A stretch of 64,000 bases of DNA from Maylandia zebra (taxonomy: Eukaryota > Chordata > Actinopteri > Cichliformes > Cichlidae). Positions 11,901-25,746 of this stretch are shown here, piece after piece (position 1 is the first letter of the stretch; each line of letters begins with the position of its first letter). The stretch spans positions 10,528,840-10,592,839 of the forward strand of contig NC_135183.1 in assembly GCF_041146795.1 (NCBI RefSeq). The letters are read 5' to 3'. Under the pieces are notes generated by a model that searched no databases, was not told the DNA's origin, and saw only the letters and a list, made by a program, of their open reading frames with translations. Made by a program: the position numbers and the translations under genes.

Positions 11901-14900
11901 TTCGTGCTTTATGGCTGTCGGCACCGAGCCAAGTGCCGACAGCCATCCTAAAGTTAGCATGGAGCTCCAAACCCTTAATGAAAGATTTGCTCTAGACCAT
12001 AGGGGGGAAAAAAATCCCTAAGAGCCATTCTGGCTGCTTCACACGCACTCGTTCCAAAACAAATAGGTGCTAAAAATAAATTAAAGAAAAGCTTTGGATA
12101 GTGTTTGCTTAGAAATTGACTTTCTATATTTTAGCACCAATGTGTGCTACTTGTCTAAAGTTCATCTCGTAAACACAAGACAAAATCCCAAGTGGGCAGC
12201 TGCAGACACATTCTGCAAACTAACACAAGCTACTATCACCTTTATTTCAAAGCTAGTTTGTCTGCTCTGAAGCACCTGATACTGGTTATTCCTACGTGCT
12301 AGGAGAAGCTGATTAATTATTGAAATGAATCGTCAAAAAAAATTATATCATTAGTAAATTGCAGGCTATTTATCATGAATCAGGACACAAAGAAAACAGA
12401 TAAATATATATATATGTATTTGTACGAGAGACTCTCCTTTATTCTTCACTGGACATGAGGATACATACATTGTTGAGCACTATTCACAAGTAAGTGCCAT
12501 TTCTCCTAGTTACGTAATCTAAAGAGGCAGCTTTAGTATCTCAGATGAGGAATTGATAAATCTTTTTTTTTTCTTCAGGCTGATGCCTCCGCAGAGCCAG
12601 TTCCGCTTTACTGACTTTTAACAGTCAGCCCATATAACAGAGAACCAATCATTCAAGCGTTGGAGTTACGTAGCACAAGTGTTGTAATTTCCACAGGACA
12701 CAAGGCATTTGCTTTGGGATTATGGGTGTAGCTAACACCAGTATCAGCAAATATTAGCCTTCTAAACCATCGGGCTATTTTCGTGATGTAAAATGGACAA
12801 GAAATAAACAAAAGGTCCTGGACTTGCTTTGGTATTGAGTTTACCATCCTTGTGTCAAAGACTACATGAAAATGTCTGGTGGCACGAGCTTTCTATCATT
12901 TTCTGCATGTACCAAGAACTGCCAGTGTGCTTACCCATGGGGGTATGTACTGTGGAACTGGGGTACTGTGACACAAGAGATCACAAGGTAAAAAAAAAAA
13001 GTGCCCCCTATAGCATGACTGGTGGAGTGTGTTATCTGTGGAGCATCCTGTGAGTGTCTGTCTATGCCCTTGTTTAGACATTGGATGTGTAATATTGCTG
13101 GCTTAAATCCCACTGATGTCATCCTGTCTTTTAAACAGGTACATTTTATGTTAATGTTCCCTGTGGATTCCGAGAGACAGATGCATGAAAATTTCGGAGT
13201 CCAAGAATGGAAAGTACATAAAATGGCACATGAGGTCATCACAGTGTATGCTCACTGAGTGCTCATTGAACACATAATGTAGCAATGTGTGCTATCCTTT
13301 GTGCAGCCAGGCCTGAGCTGGGTGATTTGAATACTTTATTGGCATTTGGTGTGACAAAGTAAGACTATTGCCGCAACTTTTTACTAAGACGGGTTAAGAT
13401 GCCATCAGATTAACAGAAAGGAGAGGTAATGGCCATGTGAAGTCCCCAACTTTAGGCCTCATCTTGAGTATACAAGTGAAAGCAAAAGGTTCTGCATTGT
13501 CACTTATCTCTGACCCCTATTTCCTGTATTTTTCTGTATCAGCAAAGCTAAGATGAGAATAGTATATACTCTCTATTTATGCTTAGTCTGCTGGGCCCTG
13601 GGATAGCAAAAACCTCTCCATGGCAACTGATTCTGCTATGTTGTTGTTTTGGCATATTAACAGGAAGTACAGGTTGCTGGCTTACTCATAACAGTGATCC
13701 TGTCCAAGTGAAAAAAATAAACAGTGGTGCATACTGGCAGCCTGTTTCATTAGCTCAAGCATTTTGCTCTAAATTTGCCTCCATAATTGCTAACTCAGTG
13801 GCTTGAGACTCAGGTCCTGGCACATCTTACACAAAGGCTCGAAAGGTTTTGTGTCAGGTGGGCTGACAGAGGATGCCATTTTCAGCACATTCTACTATGG
13901 AAAGCTGCTCATTGTATTTTTATCGTCATTATTTATTCATTTGTTTATCATGTGCAGATATTTAATTCTCGGAGTCATAAAAGTCGTAGCTGGTCACTGG
14001 CAGCAGAGGATGATAAATTTCATGGGTCCACAGGGGCAGTACGGGCAGTCAACAACATAGAGGACAACACTAACCCATAAAAACTCTGAAAGAAATACAA
14101 GAGGACATGATATTGCTCAAGAGGCAGACAGAGCCAGCAACAATTCATTGTGGCACCAATAAAATAAACACAAAAGCCGTTTGTTTATATAGTGGAGGCC
14201 AGTACAGAGTCAGGGAAAATGGGTAAAAACTACACCTAATCTAATCTGCATCTACAACAAATACCCACATATGCAGATGATGTCACCTACATAGTAATAA
14301 CTTTTATTTTGCATCTTCAATTGTTCAGTCAATCACTTTTCTCTCAACACCACAGTAATAACCATAAAGTATGAAGCTAAAACATGAAAACCACCAGTTT
14401 GTTTTCTTCAACTTTTAGCTGTTAGTTACAGCGTGTAACTCTGGAGCTTTCTTCGATTTCATGTTGGTTATGATTATAGGCACTATAAAAGGCACAATAA
14501 GTCACAGATGTCAAAAGACCTCTAAAAAGATGCCATACTAGAATGTGGATTGCCCTTTACACTAAATTTTAGTGTCTTTACACAAGAAAAGCTTTAGTCA
14601 GTTTGTCAGAAATGGCATCTTTCTTCTAGTCATGTATAAAATCCTTAGAGGCTTAAGTCAAAGGCGTCACTGCCAACTTAAAGCTCACATTTACTCACAT
14701 AAGCTTACATTTATTTCTGACTTAATGCAAAACACACAAATTAGTTTTTATTAGTTTTTATTAAGTTGGATTTATTAAGTTTTATTGGAAACTACAAACA
14801 ACATTGATCGGTAGTGTTTTGGATATGAAATGTAAGATGTGGCCAAAGTTGTGTAATGAATTCATACTCTGCAATGGCAGACATGTACTGTATTGGGAAG

Positions 14901-17900
14901 TCAGACAGAGAGTGCATGCAAAATGCACTGTGTGTAGAAATGAAGGCTGCACCCTTAGCGTTGATGTTAGTCAAAAGTTACAAGAAATTATTAACACATG
15001 CTGCACAGTACCGATATTTTTGGACCACGTTACCGGAAAAAAAATTCCCCCCATTGTGAGGCACTGTCCTTATAGTGTTGACATGCCCACATGAAGGTGC
15101 ACTTTGCCAGCTGAGCCCAGTCCAACAGTGTATTTGTTAAACAAGCACATAATTAAGTTGACAACAGTGTTGATGGGGGTGCATTTTAATCAAAGACTGT
15201 ACCACAGCAAATCACCTGCTGCTGTGTTGACAAGCGTCCTGTCCTCAACCACGCAAACCCTGTTGCTGCTTGTGTTTAAGCATGCAGATGATCTTCAAAG
15301 GAGACCAAAACAGTTAGCATTGCTTTGGCGGCCTTCTCTGCTTTAGTGTACAACTGCTCTCCAAAAGGTGTTTTAATTGTTACTTTGTAAACTTTGTAGA
15401 GCAGGTAATAATTTAAATTCCATTGGCTAATGTGGTAACATGCCACATGTGAGCTTTATAATGCATTACTGCCTGTTCATTAGACCTTGGCGGAATGAAA
15501 CACAGAGAGAAACTTGACCTAAGGCACTGCCAACATTAGATTTTGCACCTTTAAGTGGTGCAAACATACCACATAATAATCCAGGACTGAAAAAATCAAG
15601 CGCTGCAAGTCCTTGAAGGGCCACTTGATGTTGGCCTATAAGCCTGTATAGAAAAGACTGACGTAGATTCCAGTTCTGAAAAGTGAACCCAGTGTGGAAA
15701 TACTTGAAACTGTGATGGTTTCAAATAGCCAGCAGAGAGCAAATCCTGTATAGAATTTTTTCTTTTTTTTATTCAAAGTTCATTTGTGTAGAAATCTATA
15801 ATATGATATCTTGCTCTGCAGTAACTAAAAACTATCAAGAAACCTGATGAGATTGCGGTCTTTTGGATTGTCTCAAGTCATAATCAATAAAACATGAGGT
15901 TAATTTTGTATATTATAATCAGAAAATCATAAAAGGGCTAATTAGACCATTAAATCATCAGAAAAAGTAGTTACAGTGGTCACAGGGAGCTGGTTTTTAA
16001 GGGCTTCCTCAGGGCCATTAAAAACCACTTGTCATCTAGTTTCACTTATCATGCCTGCACGCTACATCAGTCATTTTATTTACAGTCTATGGGCTGCCTC
16101 CAAACAATCCACATAGACTTGCATGGAAATTTTTTACAGCTCAGCTCTTTACATTTTATTACTTAAAACCTAAAACTTAAAGTTTGCATTATTATGGGTT
16201 CACTTTCTCACCCTATTATGGTCTCTTTTTGCTGTAAAAAAAAAAAAAATCAAGATAGCGATGGCCATAAAGCTAAAATTGAGTATATTAAATGCCTACG
16301 TTACATTTTATCGAGTCTGTGCATCAAGCCCAGTGTGAAGATACTGAAAAATTATAATTTTGGCACAGAATTCTTTAAAATTACCACAAAAAAAAGTTTG
16401 TAATGATTGTGTATTTTATTGTGTATTGTGTGAATATCATGTCACATCTTCAGCCTTTGTGAGCCTTGTTAATCTGCTCCAGTGACGCCTGTTCAGCTGC
16501 ACTACGTTCCAGGAAGGAACAGAGAAGGTACAAAGTCAGGCAGAGAAAATCTCATTTCTCACAATGTCTGATTTCACAAGAAACTGGAAGTTCGTGCCTT
16601 CCTTTTTCTGAAACAGCACATATCTGTTACGAGCTTAATTTTCAAGACACCAGATGCCTTTCAGTGATTGAAAAAAAAGAGGATAGCAGGAAACTGCGAG
16701 AAATCAATATATTGGTCCGATATCTTTAGAGATTTTTTTTTCTAATGTCATTTCATAAACTGAAATTAAAACTAGAAGTTAACACTCTTTGTGATCTTTG
16801 AAAGGATTTTGTTAAGTGAATGAGCTTAATCTGTACTTAGGTACATACATTCCCATGCATACATGTTTGCATGCAAATGTTTGCATATGTCTGTTATAAC
16901 ATAAAACCCACAACCACGTGCAAACATCCCATTTCTTTTTGAATGAAATGCGTTAAGAACTGTTTCACTCTAAGCGTCTTGAAGCCTTCTATAAATAGAC
17001 CACAAAACTGTAATCAGAATTCTAAAAGTGACATTGTGAGTGAGAAGGACCTACACCGCAGGGTGGTGCACAACACTGAAAAGTTCACTTAGTTGCAGGT
17101 CGGCAAATAAAATAATGTAAATGTGGTTCAATGTAATAATTTAATGTAATTCAAATCCCTAACAAGTTTAACAAGTACTTAAACACTGCAGCAAACTTTG
17201 TACTCAAATGGTGACAATGAAAAATAAATAACACAACATTGAACTTTTTAAGTTAACTTAACTATCAGCTCCCTAAGAGTACATTCACACAGTGCGCTTT
17301 GGACATCAGCAATCGGGCCTATTCTCATGGTATAAAAGGAGTTTTGACATCCCGGCATGCAATGTGAGACATCCTATTTCTATAATCATTCCACGCCAGA
17401 AAACTTAAATAAACAAAATCACAACTCATGACATTTCAGCGTTGTAAGGTTTCTGCTTAGATTTTAGTCTTTACACGCTGCGTCACTAGGCTAGACGTCA
17501 GCGGCTAGAAACGGCAAGTTCAGATCCCACACAAAAAATATACATGATTAGGCTTCTTGCAATCACAAAACTATACCATTAATAGTTATTTTTATTGAAA
17601 CAAACTATTTTTACTTTTTGTAGTTTCAAAACAACCCTAAAGGATATTAAATATCGGCACAAAATAACGCCTATAGACAGCTTAAACTAAAAAAAACCTA
17701 AATCATCAGTTTTTCAAACCCCATATCGGTGCAATCTACATTATTTAAAAAAAAAACCAGAAAGTGTCCATGAGTGGCTCTTGCTAGGTGGCCTTCTGCA
17801 TGCTTTTACTGATGATTGCTTATCAGTGTTAAATCTATAGATTTGTTGTCTTCCTTGGTGCTGTCATCCCGTAACTGGGCGGCTCTTTTCATGACAGCTT

Positions 17901-18457
17901 ATTCTGAATCAGTGACGGTTAAAAACACTACATCTAAAATGCTCGCTCTCTTTCCCTCTTTACACACGCATACACACAGTTTCTCAAGTGTGACCGTGAC
18001 ATGTTACATCCTCTATCCTTATCTGCATAGGAAACACGTCTCCAAAAAAGGCCAAAGGGCGTCTACTGAATGGTTTGCTTACGCAGCTCTACAGTCAGAC
18101 CGAGAGGCAACCAGCCCGCTGATTCATTCACTGTCAAAAGTGCGCACACAAACTCATGATCCAGTGCGAAAATGCACACTACATGCTTGATATTGAGAAA
18201 TCTGCCTGTGCTTCTCATTCTTATATAGTCCTCATGTGTGTGATGCTAAGTGTGAGGTGGCAGGGAGTCGGGGGGAGATACTTCCGTGACGGGGCTTGAG
18301 GGCTGATTCTGGACACTGAGGAACAAGTCCTCTGCACGCGTGTGCTGCGCCGGTTGGCCCTTCTTCCATCTTTGTTGTCAGTCCTTCCACCTGAAGGAGC
18401 TCAAACATTCCAGTTATGGGTTTTATGTCCTTTCTCTCCCCTCCTCTTGCCGTGCTT
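8991..18457. other. Intergenic, upstream of rgs2
   Basis: No exon of any recognisable family was found on either strand. Contents are unique-looking AT-rich sequence, short A/T runs, and a perfect hairpin at 11911-11946. The rgs2 promoter side (9000-9200) is relatively GC-rich. The far end probably includes the 3' UTR of the next RGS gene (minus-strand AATAAA at 17590-17595). Confidence 0.6.
11911..11946. repeat. Perfect 14-bp inverted repeat with 8-base loop
   Basis: ATGGCTGTCGGCAC (11911-11924) is the exact reverse complement of GTGCCGACAGCCAT (11933-11946), with CGAGCCAA between. It is GC-rich in an AT-rich setting and not inside any recognised element. Confidence 0.9.
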
Positions 18458-19936
18458 TCATCCCTTCATGGCGTCGGCGGCGAGGCTCTCCAGAAGAGTT
18501 CTATAAATGTCCGAGCGGAGGAACCGCGGGTACGAGTCTCTTTCCATCAACCCGTAAACGATCTTCTGAGCGTCGTCAAAGCAGTGCATGGTGGGAGTCT
18601 TGACGTTCCTTTTGATCTGCTCTCGGGTGTGATAGTCGATGTTGATCTGGAATGAAGCACAAAGGTAGGAATGAGGGGATTTAAGCCAAGAGCAAAAGAT
18701 GTGAGATTCAACATTTCAGCTGGCACTTCTCTCCTCTTTCAGAGGACTGCTTGCACTGACATATAAAGACAATATGTAAGGGAAACGGTGTCTGTGTGTG
18801 ACTCTGAAGTTACCTCTTTAGGCGATTCTGCTTTAATGAACTGCTCATAAATCTTCTTGGCTCTTGAGGACATTCGGAATGAAGACTTGATCTTTTTGTA
18901 GTCCTCACACGTGAGCCAGAACTCAATGTTCTCGTCGCTGTATTCGGACTTGAGAAAGTTGCGAAAAGTAGCCAGTCCATCTGAGGTGAAGCAAATAAAA
19001 CAAGCCCATTTTCAGCTTTTATTTAAAACAAAAAAAGAAGAAAAAACCCAAATCAGTCTGCCCAAACTGTCATTCTTACAAACACAATATTGTTTTAGCA
19101 GCATTCTCACTCTGAGGGGGAAAAGGAACCTACATTTAGACTCGAGAAGCTTTTCCAGTGACTGTGACCATTGTTGGGTATCTTCTAAACTTAGCCTGCT
19201 GGGAGAGAATGCAAGTTGGATTACTTAACAGAATCAAATTTGAGCAAAGCGAAGCTGTAAAGGGTGCGAGTCACACAGAAGCACACTCATTAAGAAAGCA
19301 TAGCAGATGGGCTTATCGAATTCAGACAAAAATGCCGAACCCTGGGATATGCCGGGTTGGTGTGCGTGCTGTGCCAAAGCAAACATGGTGTCTCAGGATC
19401 ATTTGAATCCTTTCAATGATGCCATAGATGGAAATCATAGGCGCAGGCTGGCTATTTTAAAACTGAAATGTATGCAAAACACTCCATAAGTCTCCTTACC
19501 TCTCAGAGCTGGAGGAGTGAGAGAACATGCACTGGAGTCGGCACATAAAGTTCTTTCCACTGTGTAGGGAATAAAAAATATATGAATATATCCCTGTTGC
19601 GTTTATTGCTGTTCGATTAGCTTCCAATGAATGTGTCAAAGAATGTTAGGAGGGCTGGTGTTTAGAAAAGACAGTGACTCGTGCCGTTATATAAGATGAA
19701 TGGCTATTTTCAGAGATAGTATGAAGTATTTTTAACATATTTTTTATGTCACCACACTATTTGCTATTAAACAGCTCGAGATTTTCTCGTCAAGCTCCAA
19801 GTCAGCACATTTACTGGAAACTCCAGCTCAGCGTTAAAGTCAAAAGTTTCACTCACATGTTTTTGTTTCTCTTCCTGTCATCTCTGTCCATGATGAAGCG
19901 CTGTGTGTTGGGTGGTTCGACGATTAAGCTTGGCAT
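18458..19936 (-). CDS. R4-family regulator of G-protein signalling, RGS13/RGS1-like
   Basis: This is a small RGS protein expected to act as a GTPase accelerator for Gi/Gq-class alpha subunits. Five coding exons join in frame: 19857-19936, 19500-19559, 19134-19195, 18814-18980 and 18458-18646. They total 558 bases, or 185 aa plus TGA, with GT/AG introns, a 62-bp third exon and a 167-bp fourth exon as in all R4 genes. The RGS domain begins around residue 47 ([17 protein letters not shown]), contains [17 protein letters not shown] and INIDYHTRE with both key Asn residues, and ends [15 protein letters not shown]. The tail is very short (ends ADAMKG). WSQSLEKLL resembles RGS1. The SRAKK stretch, INID-TRE and AQKIVY resemble RGS13, as does the Cys-containing N-terminus KNFMCRLQC. 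Its place next to rgs2 matches RGS13 in human. By eye the two paralogues cannot be separated, so no symbol is given. The third-exon acceptor is a CAGCAG tandem, allowing a one-residue variant. Confidence 0.9.
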
Positions 19937-20023
19937 TGTTTTATTAAGTCCACTCTCTCGGGCTCTCGGTCCTGGTCATGCTGTGGCTGAGAGACACTTA
20001 GGAGGATTCCCCCTGCAATGCAG

Positions 20024-20032
20024 CTTTTTATA
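20024..20032 (-). promoter_or_regulatory. TATA box of the RGS13/RGS1-like gene
   Basis: TATAAAAAG lies on the minus strand 88-96 bases upstream of the ATG at 19936. It predicts a start near 19995-20000 and a 5' UTR of about 60 bases. Confidence 0.6.
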
Positions 20033-21703
20033 CCAAGGTTTCCTGTTGACGGTCTGGGGTTGATGGGATACATCAGAAGCTTAAACTAAAGAGGAAGCAC
20101 CCCTTCCTTCCCTCCCTCTCCTCCTCCTTCTACCTCACAGTTAGAAACAACACATACTCACTCGGTGCTTTGCATGCATGTCTCCCTCCCTCGCCTTGAT
20201 GCCTTACTCCCTATTATGTCTCTGCTTCTTTTCCTTCCCTTCTGCTGTTGCTGCTCCTTCCCGCCTCCTAACCGGACTAGCCAAACAAACAGCACTCTCT
20301 GTGGCTGAAAGCTTGCTGTGTTCCCATTATTTTTAGTCTGCCAGCACAGATGCAAATGACAGCAACAGTGACTTTGATAGGCAAATCGTGACCTTCGCAC
20401 GCTGTTTGTGTAGTGAGTCCATTAAATGGGATGTAAAAGAGAAGGCGGTCGAAACCAAATATTGGGATTGTCCTTCTGTCTTTCATATTTAACATTTTTT
20501 GATCCCAAAAAAGGGAAATTCGTCAAGATGTGGTAGAAATGTGCACAACACAAGGCTACATGAGTGAGAAAGAGGAAACAGCAAATTGATTGCAACAGAG
20601 AGGCTCCGCAAGGCAGGAAGCCAGAAAGACTGTCAGAACATCATATCCTGACCACTCTCATCTTTCAGCTGCAGAGTTATTACTTTATTATTGAAGCCTT
20701 CCACCATCGTCAAACTGCAGGCGGAAATCCTTATATGGTGGCTAAAACTAGTGTAAAAGGCGGGAAAAAAAAAGTTGCAGCTTTAATCCAATGCCAAATA
20801 TCTCCAGAAAATATAGAAGGGTTTGGAAGTGCCTCAAAAAACAGAGGGTATTCTGTCAGCCCTCACATCAAGCACGATTTGTAAACTACAGAAAAAATTA
20901 CAAAAGAAAAGAAAGAAAAGAAACGTACAGTTAAATTTTAGGCAGATTTTACCGTTAAAATGAAGAAAGTGTAACATCAACCCACACAAAAGGTAGACAT
21001 CCAGCAAAGTCAAGTACTATGATAATGAGCATGATGTCATTGCCAATGTCAGAGACCCATACATATTTGAAGGGCCCCAATGTTTTACATTTGAGCCTGT
21101 TATTTATTTAAGGGACAGGGGAACAGACGAGAAGTGAGGAGAACCAACCGAGGTCAGCCAGAACTTGTGGCTGTGGCCAAAGAACCTTTAATGAACTGGA
21201 TGGGGTCTTGGCAAGAACTAGCATTAGCTGAAATTAGCATTAGTTGTGGTGACCCTTCACATTTCATGTTCCTTTCAGTTTTGCGGTGATCTACAACAGA
21301 TATTTTCTCTGGCATTTAAGTAGACGTTTCTGCTGATAATTGTAGCACAGAAAAGAACTGTGGGAATTCAAATCCCAAACTCTTATCTTAAAGATAAACT
21401 AATTTATGTGTTTGTCTTTCGGCTACATCTGAAGGTTTCAAGTAAACTGTTTGGAGCAAATGGTTGGATGAGAACAGTGTGCTCTTTAGTAGAGTAAATG
21501 TCAGAAGGCATTCTTGGTCTCATGCTCATAAACTTTGAAACTTCTAAATGTGCTAACGATATTGCCAGAGAAAGCCCCTGGTTTAAGGTGTTGTCAGTCA
21601 AGGTTTCAAATGATGATTGTTGAGCGAAGGTCTTTGTTTGAAACCCACCTTAAGATGGAAGCGATTTGTCTATTTGGATAGACAAATGGATGCTGGGCTT
21701 ATA

Positions 21704-23049
21704 CAGGTGTGGTCAGAAGTTTACATACATTTATTGGAATGGATATAATTGGAATTTGGGGCTTTTCTGGATTTTTCTTAGCTGTTCTTTTTCTGGTGTG
21801 AAATAACTGTACAGCATACTTTTAAATACTTAAATAGTCTTTAATCACTTTAAAAAACAAGAACTGGGTATACAACTTTGAATTTATTATGGATATTTTC
21901 CTAATCCACACAGGGTGAAAAGTATATACACAGGCTCAAACAGCCTGTGTATATACAGTCCAAGCAGGTTAGCGAATACCTAAGAGGGAAAATGGTAGAT
22001 GTACACAAATTGAGAAGTCTTCTTTGGAGCCATTTCTAAACAATTGCAGATCCCAAGATCAAGATCATCATAACATAAGTAGAATTTTTATAGATGTGAC
22101 ACAACTTTGTCAAGCTATAGAAGAAGACCCAGGACATCATTCTTAGAAAAGCAGAAACTGGTTAGGATGTTTGGGAACAAACAGGGACTGCCATTTATTG
22201 GAAAAAGCAGGAACACCAGTCTCACTGTCTATTATGAAGCAAGTTTTACATCACTACAAACTGAAAGAGCGCCAACCATGAAACAAGCCCCTGTTTCAAA
22301 ACCAACCATGCCTTACTGAAACATGCAGTCAATCTTGACAAGCCAAATGCCTCACGAAGAAATTCTTATGTTCATGCAAGATAAAGATTGACCTATTTGG
22401 CCACAATGACGCTATGTTTGGAAGAGTAAAGGTGAGGGATTCAAACCTAAGAACACTGTACCAGCTGTCGAGCATGGTGGTGGTAGCTTCATGGGTGGGT
22501 CTGTTTTGATGCCAGGAAAGTGGATGCAGTAATGAAGGAAGAATACTTCCAAACTCTTCCAACTTCCGCTCAGATGAACAGCTAGATTGTTGAAACTTGA
22601 GCACAAGTTGGAACTGCCTTCTTAAATGGCCTTGTCAAACCCCCGACTTCAACCCTGATTAAAATTTGTGTACTACACTTAAAAGCCAGGTCCATTCCAG
22701 GGAACCAACCAATTTATGAGGAAATGTGCCAAGAAAAGTGGTTAAACATACAGCCAAAATTACACCAGAACCTTTTTGATTGCTACAAAAAGCGTCAGGT
22801 CAAGAGCAACTTGTTAAGAGACATTTAACCAAGTAATAATATTTGAGCCTGTGTGGATTTGAGAAAATCCAAAAATAAATTCAGTTGTGCACCGAATTCT
22901 TGTTTTTTTTTTATTTTTTTAGAATGATTAAAGATGTATGCTGCACAATTGTTACACAATGGAAAAAAAAATCATAGAAATTGTTAGAAGCCCAAAATTA
23001 CCATGATATTTATGACCATGAAGAGTTTAAGTAAACTTTTAACCACAGC
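21704..23049 (+). mobile_element. Decayed Tc1-like DNA transposon
   Basis: It starts after a TA dinucleotide with CAGGTGTGGTCAGAAGTTTACA and ends with an imperfect inverted copy (AAGTAAACTTTTAACCACAG). Both ends resemble Sleeping Beauty/Tc1-type fish terminal repeats. Inside, a broken + strand transposase can be followed: a segment near 22430-22500 reads KGEGFKPKNTVPAVEHGGGS, matching the Tc1 block ahead of the second catalytic Asp. Multiple stops and frameshifts show it is inactive. The right boundary is approximate. Confidence 0.8.
21922..21956. repeat. Perfect 15-bp inverted repeat inside the Tc1-like element
   Basis: GTATATACACAGGCT and its exact reverse complement are separated by five bases (CAAAC). 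It lies about 220 bases into the Tc1-like element, in its 5' non-coding part. Confidence 0.9.
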
Positions 23050-23800
23050 TTCATTATTATTGTTTTTGGAGTCCACCTATAACAAAATTTGAAAAGAAAA
23101 AAACATCCCTGATTTGAATTTTATCATTTGTACAGCACAGGAACTCTTCCAGGAAGTTCCTATTTGACTAGAGCGCTTATAGGTCTAGTTTGCATATGGG
23201 ACCTCCTCCTGTCTGTCAAGATGAAGGGGCTACAACTGGGCTAAAACACATTGTACTGGCATATGCTCGCAATTCGGGTAGTTTGCAGCAAATCTTCATA
23301 TATGCCTCAGTTTGTATATAGTAGCCTGTTTGATTTTGATACCCTTTGGGCTTCAACACTCTGGTGGTCAGTTTGGCACAAGTTGAAGTTTGCATGTAAT
23401 TTGCAATGGCTTTTGATCTGCAGAGTTGCAGAACTTTTCAACAGCATTGCTTTCACTGCAATGTATCGCCCAGTGTAGGAAAACACAATTATGGGACATT
23501 AAACAAGCAAGGCCGCTCTGGGTTATCACTCATTGGTTACAACTCTAATCAATGTACTGACAATAGTCACTATGGTCAGTTTACATTTAAAGCAAAAATA
23601 GATCAGGTTATTATCAAATGTAGCCCATAGCCTTGCACTTCCATGTAGACCCTAGCTGGGAGTGTGACAGTACTGAGTCACACCATCTGCCTCTGCCTTC
23701 ACATGTTGCAGAAGATTTCCTACTGATTTTGTATAGAGAGAGGATGTTGGTGCTTTATTCATTCTCATCCTTGACCACATAGCACAGAAATGTATGTTCA

Positions 23801-23820
23801 CCCCCCCCCCCCCCCCCCCC
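23801..23820. repeat. Poly-C tract, 20 bases
   Basis: Uninterrupted run of C. The poly-Gly reading frame on the other strand is an artefact. Confidence 0.95.
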
Positions 23821-25722
23821 AAATCAATAGAAACAGCTTTGCATTGACATTGTAGCAAATACACAAAACCAGACAAAAATAGCAACTCTGCAATCTTATT
23901 AATATTTGGTAGTGTGAATAGATTTACTGTTAGAGGTGTGAAAGCCCAAAGCAAGTGCATTTCACAGATCTAAGATGCGAACTTTGGTTCCTAACTGGGG
24001 AATTTGAAGTCTTTAAAGCTTTTTGAAAGCTTCCACTCGAAACCTGATGCCATAGGCTACCCTGTTATAATCTACCCTTAGGCTTTGCCTCACTGAGGCT
24101 TCCCTTTTTTGCCCAAACACGGTTATAAGTACTGAGGCGTTGCGATAGTCACCAAACACTGAGAGGTGAAAGCTGCATTCCCTGTCTGAAGTTAAAATGT
24201 GGACAAGCACATCAGTGTATAAGATTTAACATTCAGCATCCAGCTCTTATAGGAAAGTTCCTCCTGACCGTAACCGTCTTGACTAACACTGTGCCAGCAG
24301 CAGTACTCACTTCCTTTTCGCTACCATGGTAACGGTTGTGGGCTATGAGAAAACAGTGACAGATTGTGTGCCATGTGATGGAGGAGATGTGAGACCTCTG
24401 TCGTTTATCAGGAACAACCCGTGACACTCTGTGTACTGAGAGTTTTCTGACGTACGACTGTACACCTGCAAATAGTTTCAGCCCAAAATTACAATCAAAA
24501 CTAAGTCAACCATAACATTTCCTACAGTATCCACATAAAATTAGAGTGAGCACTTTCAACCTTTTCATAGCACACATGGATTTTGTCCTGCTTTAAAACT
24601 AATTTTAACCTTTTAACTTAATTGTAATGCTTTCAGAGTTTACATTCAAAAAATTATTCCACAAAATACTGACTTTATTAAGCAATTTGCTTACATGTAA
24701 ATTTTCCATGTAATTTGCTACATATGTAATAATAATGTAAAACATTAAATTTAATGGAATCTGTTGATTGGTGTACATTCGGTTTATACCAAGAATATTT
24801 TTTAATGCTTAATTATTTGATTAATTATACCTTTAAATTGAACATTTCAGTTGCATTTTACACAAAATTATTGCTTTATGTTCATGAGGGAAAAGTATTT
24901 TTTTCTTTTTTTGTGTGTAATTATGAGATTAAGGATCCAAAATAAACTTTCCAACAGCTATATCTCTGAAACACAAGTGGCCCTGGATATAATAAATAAA
25001 AATAATAATATTGTTATTAAAAGAAAGAGTTGTGGTTACTAGTCCATAGAAAAATAGTATGAGTGGGTGTGTCTCTATAAAGATATTTCTCCCTGCAGTA
25101 GGTTGGTGTCTGAAGCTTTCTGGTTTCTCTCTGCGACTATGAAACATGGATTTTGGGACATGACTAATTGTAGGTTCAGTTGCAAAGTTTTAAAGTTTGC
25201 ATTTTCGCTGTAGTCAGCTCGGCAACTTAAAACTGGAAGAGCGAGCGGCTAATTTGACTGAGACTTTATCATCCTTTTTTCAATCTAATGGCAACCATAG
25301 TTTACAAAATGAACATGATATAGAAAACACTTCAGTCTAGAGACTGATACCATAGAAAGTCTTTATTGAGGTCATACATCGAGGAAGCCAAGGGGTCATG
25401 TTCCCATAGAACCATAAAGGATGTTCTGCTGTTATACTGAGTGTATGATTTCTGTTTCTATTTCCCTCAACGTCCAAATAGCATTAGAGCAACCTTTCTC
25501 ACATCAAAGTAAATAGTTTGCATGGAAAGCAATAGCCAAAACCTTTGGCTTTTGTCTGAAAACGTAAATCTACCATCGCTTTTTAAAATCCATATGCATT
25601 TCTATCTAATGACTAGTAACTAGAACAGGCAAACTCAAACTGAATATACACCTAAAGGCCCAATCTGTCGTCCCTATAATGGCAGCTGACTAACAGACTG
25701 GGATGTGTTTAGACTCAACTGC

Positions 25723-25746
25723 CATGACACAAATATTTGTGTCATG
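25723..25746. repeat. 24-bp perfect palindrome
   Basis: The sequence is self-complementary over 24 bases, with left half CATGACACAAAT and right half ATTTGTGTCATG. It has no loop and is in intergenic DNA. The TGACAC half-site is incidental as far as I can tell. Confidence 0.85.

Noticed and set aside
17816-18190. 124-codon open frame on + before the second RGS gene
   Set aside because: No family resemblance; lies in the probable 3' UTR of a minus-strand gene.
18416-18655. Open frame on + opposite the last exon of the second RGS gene
   Set aside because: Antisense shadow of a well-supported RGS exon. The same holds for + strand frames at 18911-19228 and 52474-52697.
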